From the NCBI GenBank assembly GCA_903953145.1, contig CAJBIL010000531.1:1-7597 (forward strand): a DNA stretch of 7,597 bases. The letters run 5' to 3'. The stretch is from an uncultured beta proteobacterium. Its GTDB lineage: Bacteria; Pseudomonadota; Gammaproteobacteria; Burkholderiales; Rhodocyclaceae. Numbering within the stretch: the stretch's first letter is position 1; every line of letters starts with the position of its first letter. The translations under genes and the position numbers were made by a program. The notes beneath the pieces were generated by a model. The model was not told the origin of the DNA and made no database searches. It saw only the letters and a list, made by a program, of their open reading frames with translations. Shown in pieces: positions 5,822 to 7,597 of this stretch.

Positions 5822-7597
5822 ATGAAACGACCACTAGAAATCAGCCGTATCCAGCGCATATCGCCACGCTGGTCGAATTGGTATCTCACCATGCCCAAGC
5901 TGGCGGTGGCGCTCTTGCTTGTGCTTGTGATCGCCCTGCTCTGGATTTTGCGCCAGAACGAACTGGAGGATCAGCGCACGACCTTGATCGCTGACGTACT
6001 CTGGCTCGAACAAAGCTTTCGTTTCCACCTCGACGGCAATACTGACCAGTTGCAACAGCTGGCGCTCGATTTACCCGCCATCGCCGACGGCAACAAACTC
6101 TTTGAGACTCGCGCCCGGCACTTATTGAAAAATAGTCCTGAACTGACCCAGATCATCTGGCTTGACCAAGCCAATCGCACACTCAATGCCCTGCCGAACC
6201 CGATCTCTGCCCGGCAACCACATGAACAATTTGGCGACACCTCCGCCGTGCGCGCTTTTGAGGTTGCCAGCAAACTCGGCAAACCGGTCTATACCGAACC
6301 CTTCCTGACCGGCCAAACGGCACAATTCGAGCTTTATGTACCAATCTTCCGCAACGACCGGCTCCTTGGCATGCTGGTTGGTGTTTACTCTTTGAATAGC
6401 CTTTTCCAGCAAGTCACCCCCTGGTGGTTTGCCGAGAAATACCGGGTCAGTGTGCTGGACGACAACGGGGCCGTACTGGCCAGTAAATCGAAGGTCGATA
6501 CAACGGCGACCAATATCAGTTACGAAGTATTGCTTGAACCACCGGGGCATGGCCTGATGCTTCAGGCAACGGCCTATCGTGCCGCCGGCAATTTTGCCCA
6601 GACCGTCATTGTCGCCGTCATCATGGTGCTGGCAGGTGCAGTGATGTGGAGTCTTTGGGCGATCCGTGGGCTGATCCAGCGCCGCCTGCTGGCCGAACAG
6701 GCGCTACGTTCGGAACACGCGTTCCGAAAGGCAATGGAAGATTCGCTGACCGTCGGCATGCGCGCACGCGACCTTGAAGGGCGTGTTACCTACGCCAATC
6801 CCTCGTTTTGCCAAATGGTAGGCTTCCGGGTAGATGAGCTGCTTGGTGCCAGCCCACCAATGCCTTACTGGGCGCCAGAAGAAATGGAGAAATCCCAGGC
6901 GCTGCACAATGCCGTAATGGAAGGCAACGCGCCCCGAGAAGGCTTCGAAATCCGCTTCAAGCGCAAGGACGGCAGCCGTTTCGACGCGCTGGTTTATGAA
7001 GCGCCGCTGATCGATGCTGATGGCACGCATAAGGGCTGGATGGCTTCGATCCTCGATGTTACTGCCCGTAAACATGCCGAAGAAATGAGCCGCCAGCAGC
7101 AGGAGAAACTTCAACTCACCTCGCGCCTGGTGACTATGGGAGAAATGGCCTCGACGCTTGCCCACGAGTTGAACCAGCCGCTCGCTGCGATCACCAGCTA
7201 CAACGCAGGCTGCCTGAACAAACTGGAATCAGGTGCTTTCACCCCGGCCGAACTGGCCAGTGCGCTGGGTAAACTCGGCGTACAGGCTCAGCGAGCAGGC
7301 CGGATTATTCGCCGGGTGCATGATTTTGTGCGCAAGAGCGAACCCAAGCTCGCCCCCTGTGATCTGGCCGAAGTAATCGACGACAGCATCGGCTTTATTG
7401 AAGCAGCAGCCAGAAAGCAGCACATCCGTATCGTGCGCGAGATTCAGGGAATGCGCCCCGAGTTGATGGCTGATCAGGTCATGCTCGAACAGGTGTTACT
7501 CAACCTGATGCGAAATGCGACCGAAGCCATGCAGGACGCTCCAGCCGAACGCCGGCGACTGACAATCAAACTCCGACAGATCGGGCAACAGATGGAA
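5822..7597 (+). CDS. dctS: DctS-type membrane sensor histidine kinase (cut by right edge)
   Basis: This is the sensor half of a two-component system that most likely detects C4-dicarboxylates. The frame is open from ATG 5822 to the window end (592 residues). Order of parts: cytoplasmic start; first membrane segment about 24-44 (LAVALLLVLVIALLWIL); a periplasmic region of about 215 residues resembling a double PDC/CACHE sensor (KPVYTEPF at 154-161, GMLVGVYSL at 183-191); second membrane segment about 260-283; a PAS domain about 297-420; a HisKA dimerisation domain with HELNQPLAAI, phosphorylated His448; and the beginning of the ATPase domain with N-box LLNLMRNATEAM, key Asn565. The D/F/G boxes and C-terminus lie beyond the edge. 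The cytoplasmic PAS domain argues for DctS rather than the PAS-less rhizobial DctB. The start has no ribosome-binding sequence, and an in-frame TAA just upstream excludes a much earlier start. A response-regulator gene is expected next. Confidence 0.88.
   Translation, partial: MKRPLEISRIQRISPRWSNWYLTMPKLAVALLLVLVIALLWILRQNELEDQRTTLIADVLWLEQSFRFHLDGNTDQLQQLALDLPAIADGNKLFETRARHLLKNSPELTQIIWLDQANRTLNALPNPISARQPHEQFGDTSAVRAFEVASKLGKPVYTEPFLTGQTAQFELYVPIFRNDRLLGMLVGVYSLNSLFQQVTPWWFAEKYRVSVLDDNGAVLASKSKVDTTATNISYEVLLEPPGHGLMLQATAYRAAGNFAQTVIVAVIMVLAGAVMWSLWAIRGLIQRRLLAEQALRSEHAFRKAMEDSLTVGMRARDLEGRVTYANPSFCQMVGFRVDELLGASPPMPYWAPEEMEKSQALHNAVMEGNAPREGFEIRFKRKDGSRFDALVYEAPLIDADGTHKGWMASILDVTARKHAEEMSRQQQEKLQLTSRLVTMGEMASTLAHELNQPLAAITSYNAGCLNKLESGAFTPAELASALGKLGVQAQRAGRIIRRVHDFVRKSEPKLAPCDLAEVIDDSIGFIEAAARKQHIRIVREIQGMRPELMADQVMLEQVLLNLMRNATEAMQDAPAERRRLTIKLRQIGQQME

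Noticed and set aside
6122..7165. Minus-strand open frames opposite the kinase gene
   Set aside because: The plus strand carries a continuous, well-conserved sensor kinase through this stretch, so these are shadows.

Overview
The window looks like a chromosomal segment of a betaproteobacterium, most likely of the Rhodocyclales type (Azoarcus/Dechloromonas-like). This is an inference from the ndk-rlmN gene order, the moderately high G+C codon use, and a C4-dicarboxylate locus that combines two transporter families with a DctS-type sensor kinase. No mobile elements, CRISPR arrays, tRNA or rRNA genes were seen, and no gene-free stretch is longer than about 215 bases.

Layout, left to right. (1) 1-803, minus strand: ndk (nucleoside diphosphate kinase) followed 24 bases later by the 5' part of rlmN, which leaves the window on the left. 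(2) 804-1017: ndk leader and a possible ndk promoter, plus a rho-independent terminator that ends the transport operon. (3) 1018-4106, minus strand: a tripartite ATP-independent periplasmic (TRAP) transporter in the order dctP (binding protein), dctQ (small membrane subunit), dctM (large membrane subunit). A terminator-like hairpin lies between dctP and dctQ, and dctQ/dctM overlap by four bases (ATGA). (4) 4107-4313: dctP promoter region with a perfect 16-bp palindrome, and the dctA terminator. (5) 4314-5669, minus strand: dctA, a DAACS-family C4-dicarboxylate/cation symporter. (6) 5670-5821: divergent control region with a near-identical copy of the 16-bp palindrome. (7) 5822-7597, plus strand: a membrane sensor histidine kinase (periplasmic sensor, PAS, HisKA, start of the ATPase domain), open at the right edge.

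How the parts fit. The kinase probably senses external C4-dicarboxylates (succinate, fumarate, malate). With a response regulator expected just past the right edge, it would activate both dctA and dctPQM. The sequence supports this with a shared operator, TTGTGGAtttCCACAA-like, next to the predicted -35 regions of dctP and dctA at the same spacing. I found no sigma-54 GG-N10-GC element in either promoter region. Together with the cytoplasmic PAS domain, this points to a DctS/DctR-type (FixJ/LuxR-family regulator) circuit rather than DctB/DctD. All gene families here are known; the points worth a second look are regulatory: the shared operator, the intra-operon terminator, extra palindromes at both promoters and a histidine-rich DctQ tail.
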